From positions 1 to 6,664 of the forward strand of contig JAJHRM010000142.1 of NCBI GenBank assembly GCA_020832965.1: a stretch of DNA of 6,664 nucleotides, written 5' to 3'. The notes beneath the pieces were generated by a model. The model worked only from the letters and a program-made list of their open reading frames with translations, had not been told where the DNA came from and did no database searches. This DNA is from Thermofilum sp. (GTDB taxonomy: Archaea > Thermoproteota > Thermoprotei > Thermofilales > Thermofilaceae). This document shows, piece by piece, positions 5,996-6,664 of the stretch. The position numbers and the translations under genes were made by a program. How positions within the stretch are numbered: position 1 is the first letter of the stretch; each line of letters starts with the position of its first letter.

Positions 5996-6131
5996 GCGGC
6001 GAAACCAAAAGCAACGATGAAGCCCCTTCCAACGATTTAAGACCCCCCTCCAAGAAAAAATAGAGGGCAAATACCGCAACTACGAGTAGGAACGCCACGA
6101 GCAACTCCATTTGTCCCTTCATCACTCTCAT
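5932..6131 (-). pseudogene. Small two-helix membrane protein, frameshifted
   Basis: From ATG 6131 (or 6122, 6110) the frame gives one strong membrane helix (MELLVAFLLVVAVFALYFF) and then turns non-membrane. In the next frame a second helix appears at once: GRGFIVAFGFAAYLLLLARE, ending at a TAA at 5932-5934. The switch must lie in the short stretch 6036-6042, because the second frame has a stop just before; one extra A in the AAA of the coding strand (6036-6038) joins them as LKIVGRGF. The repaired protein would have about 66 residues with two membrane helices. KGQ before the first helix recalls archaeal class III signal peptides, but the following residues do not fit well. It overlaps the end of the HD-like ORF on the other strand by 64 bases. 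Confidence 0.45.
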
Positions 6132-6152
6132 AACTTCAAACCATTGCTTATA

Positions 6153-6267
6153 TTAATTAAATTTTCCGTAAGGACTAGCTCTAATAAACTTTACACCAAT
6201 CTCGCATCCGTCCCATGGTTCATCACTCCTTAAAGCGCGCACTACGTGAAAATAGCCTTACCTTCAT
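6153..6267 (-). pseudogene. Tiny ORF translationally coupled to the E1-like gene, frameshifted
   Basis: ATG 6267 overlaps the TGA of the upstream gene as ATGA, the usual sign of a coupled next gene. It reads MKVRLFSRSARFKE and stops at 6223. A second frame, open from about 6260 to a TAA at 6153-6155, gives HVVRALRSDEPWDGCEI and continues to SPYGKFN, which looks like real protein. Removing one T from the TTTT run (near 6251) joins the two as about 39 residues. The joined product matches no family that I know; the first residues resemble the first strand of MoaD-like ubiquitin-fold proteins, natural partners of E1 enzymes, but the rest does not, so I do not claim it. Confidence 0.35.
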
Positions 6268-6664
6268 GCCAATTTGTATCCGAGTCTCTCCCAATACTTC
6301 AAACATGATGCGCTTATATCTTCACTCAGCACTTTTATGCTTTCGCCGCGTCTTAGCTCTACTGTTTTCCCTATCTTATCCCACGGCTTAAAGCTACCAA
6401 GTTGCGTCTGAACTTCCGACGCGCAAACCGTGCACCTCTCATCCCTGGGGTAATCCATGGTCTCCACTTTGAGGTTTAGGTCAACCTTGGTCAGGCTCGG
6501 AACGTCCTTGCCGGAAAGTATCCTCTCGACGTACACTGCCACAATATCTGAGGCGAGCTCCGCTATCCTCGGGTCCGAGGCGTATATCTCCCTGGAGGGC
6601 AGCTCCTCAAAGCCTGTCGTATAGCATGCTATGCAGGCTTTGTCCCTCCTATACCATGCCCTCA
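6264..6664 (-). CDS. E1-like (ThiF/MoeB/UbaA-type) adenylyltransferase, C-terminal part
   Basis: E1-like enzymes adenylate the C-terminal Gly of ubiquitin-fold sulfur carriers (MoaD, ThiS, SAMP) for cofactor sulfur transfer or protein tagging. The frame is open to the right window edge, so the N-terminal Rossmann domain with the ATP-binding motifs is outside. What is visible: CIAC and, about 70 residues later, CTVC, the two CxxC pairs that bind structural zinc in this family. Between them RIAELASDIVAVYVERILSG matches the helix that follows the first pair, then a strand ending in YPRDERCTVC. A tail of about 50 residues follows, ending KYWERLGYKLA. A GTG at 6542 is not the start, since the CIAC region lies upstream of it. 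The small ORF after it overlaps by ATGA. Substrate unknown. Confidence 0.6.
   Translation of the reverse strand, partial: RAWYRRDKACIACYTTGFEELPSREIYASDPRIAELASDIVAVYVERILSGKDVPSLTKVDLNLKVETMDYPRDERCTVCASEVQTQLGSFKPWDKIGKTVELRRGESIKVLSEDISASCLKYWERLGYKLA

Noticed and set aside
6119..6225. GTGATGA twice on the minus strand, like box C of a C/D guide RNA
   Set aside because: Both overlap likely ribosome binding or start sites, and no CTGA box D lies at a suitable distance.
1..6664. CRISPR array or other regular direct repeats
   Set aside because: No spaced repeats of 20-40 bases were seen on reading through; only short palindromes and CG tracts are present.

Overview
The window looks archaeal and hyperthermophilic, most probably from the Thermoproteota (Crenarchaeota; a Thermofilum-like member of the Thermoproteales is a guess). 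The signs are a tRNA-Tyr with an intron at 37/38, an archaeal-type tyrosyl-tRNA synthetase, TATA boxes about 26 bases before likely leaderless starts, GGAGG-type ribosome binding sites, TTG and GTG starts, a VapBC toxin-antitoxin module and a DUF3782-type PD-(D/E)XK protein. No CRISPR array, rRNA or complete insertion sequence was seen.

Layout. Bases 1-900 hold a degraded minus-strand group: a vapBC module whose antitoxin and toxin are both out of frame, followed by a small membrane ORF. Bases 900-1238 hold no gene I can support. A DUF3782-like nuclease-fold gene (1239-1730, +) stops short at an alternating CG tract. Next is an aspartoacylase/succinylglutamate desuccinylase-family gene (1904-2844, +), whose catalytic domain and C-terminal domain are separated by a -1 frameshift in a run of six A. 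It faces the tyrosyl-tRNA synthetase gene (2923-4125, -) tail to tail.

The synthetase and its cognate tRNA-Tyr gene (4181-4313, +) diverge from a perfect 31-base palindrome that carries a TATA-like element on each strand. This is the most striking regulatory structure in the window. Beyond the tRNA is an AT-rich stretch with one multi-spanning membrane protein of unknown function (4541-5662, -). Bases 5740-6260 again hold broken or tiny genes: an HD-domain-like fragment on +, a two-helix membrane protein split by a frameshift on -, and a short ORF joined by an ATGA overlap to an E1-like (ThiF/MoeB) adenylyltransferase that runs off the right edge on -.

A recurring theme is genes that become normal if one base is restored, often in a short homopolymer. 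At least six such places were found, nearly all of the deletion type. Either the sequence has deletion-biased errors, or the flanks of the window are decaying, or some sites (especially the A6 run at 2597-2602) are read through by slippage. The sequence alone cannot decide. I see no convincing new multi-gene system; the symmetric synthetase/tRNA promoter and the frameshift pattern are the best leads.
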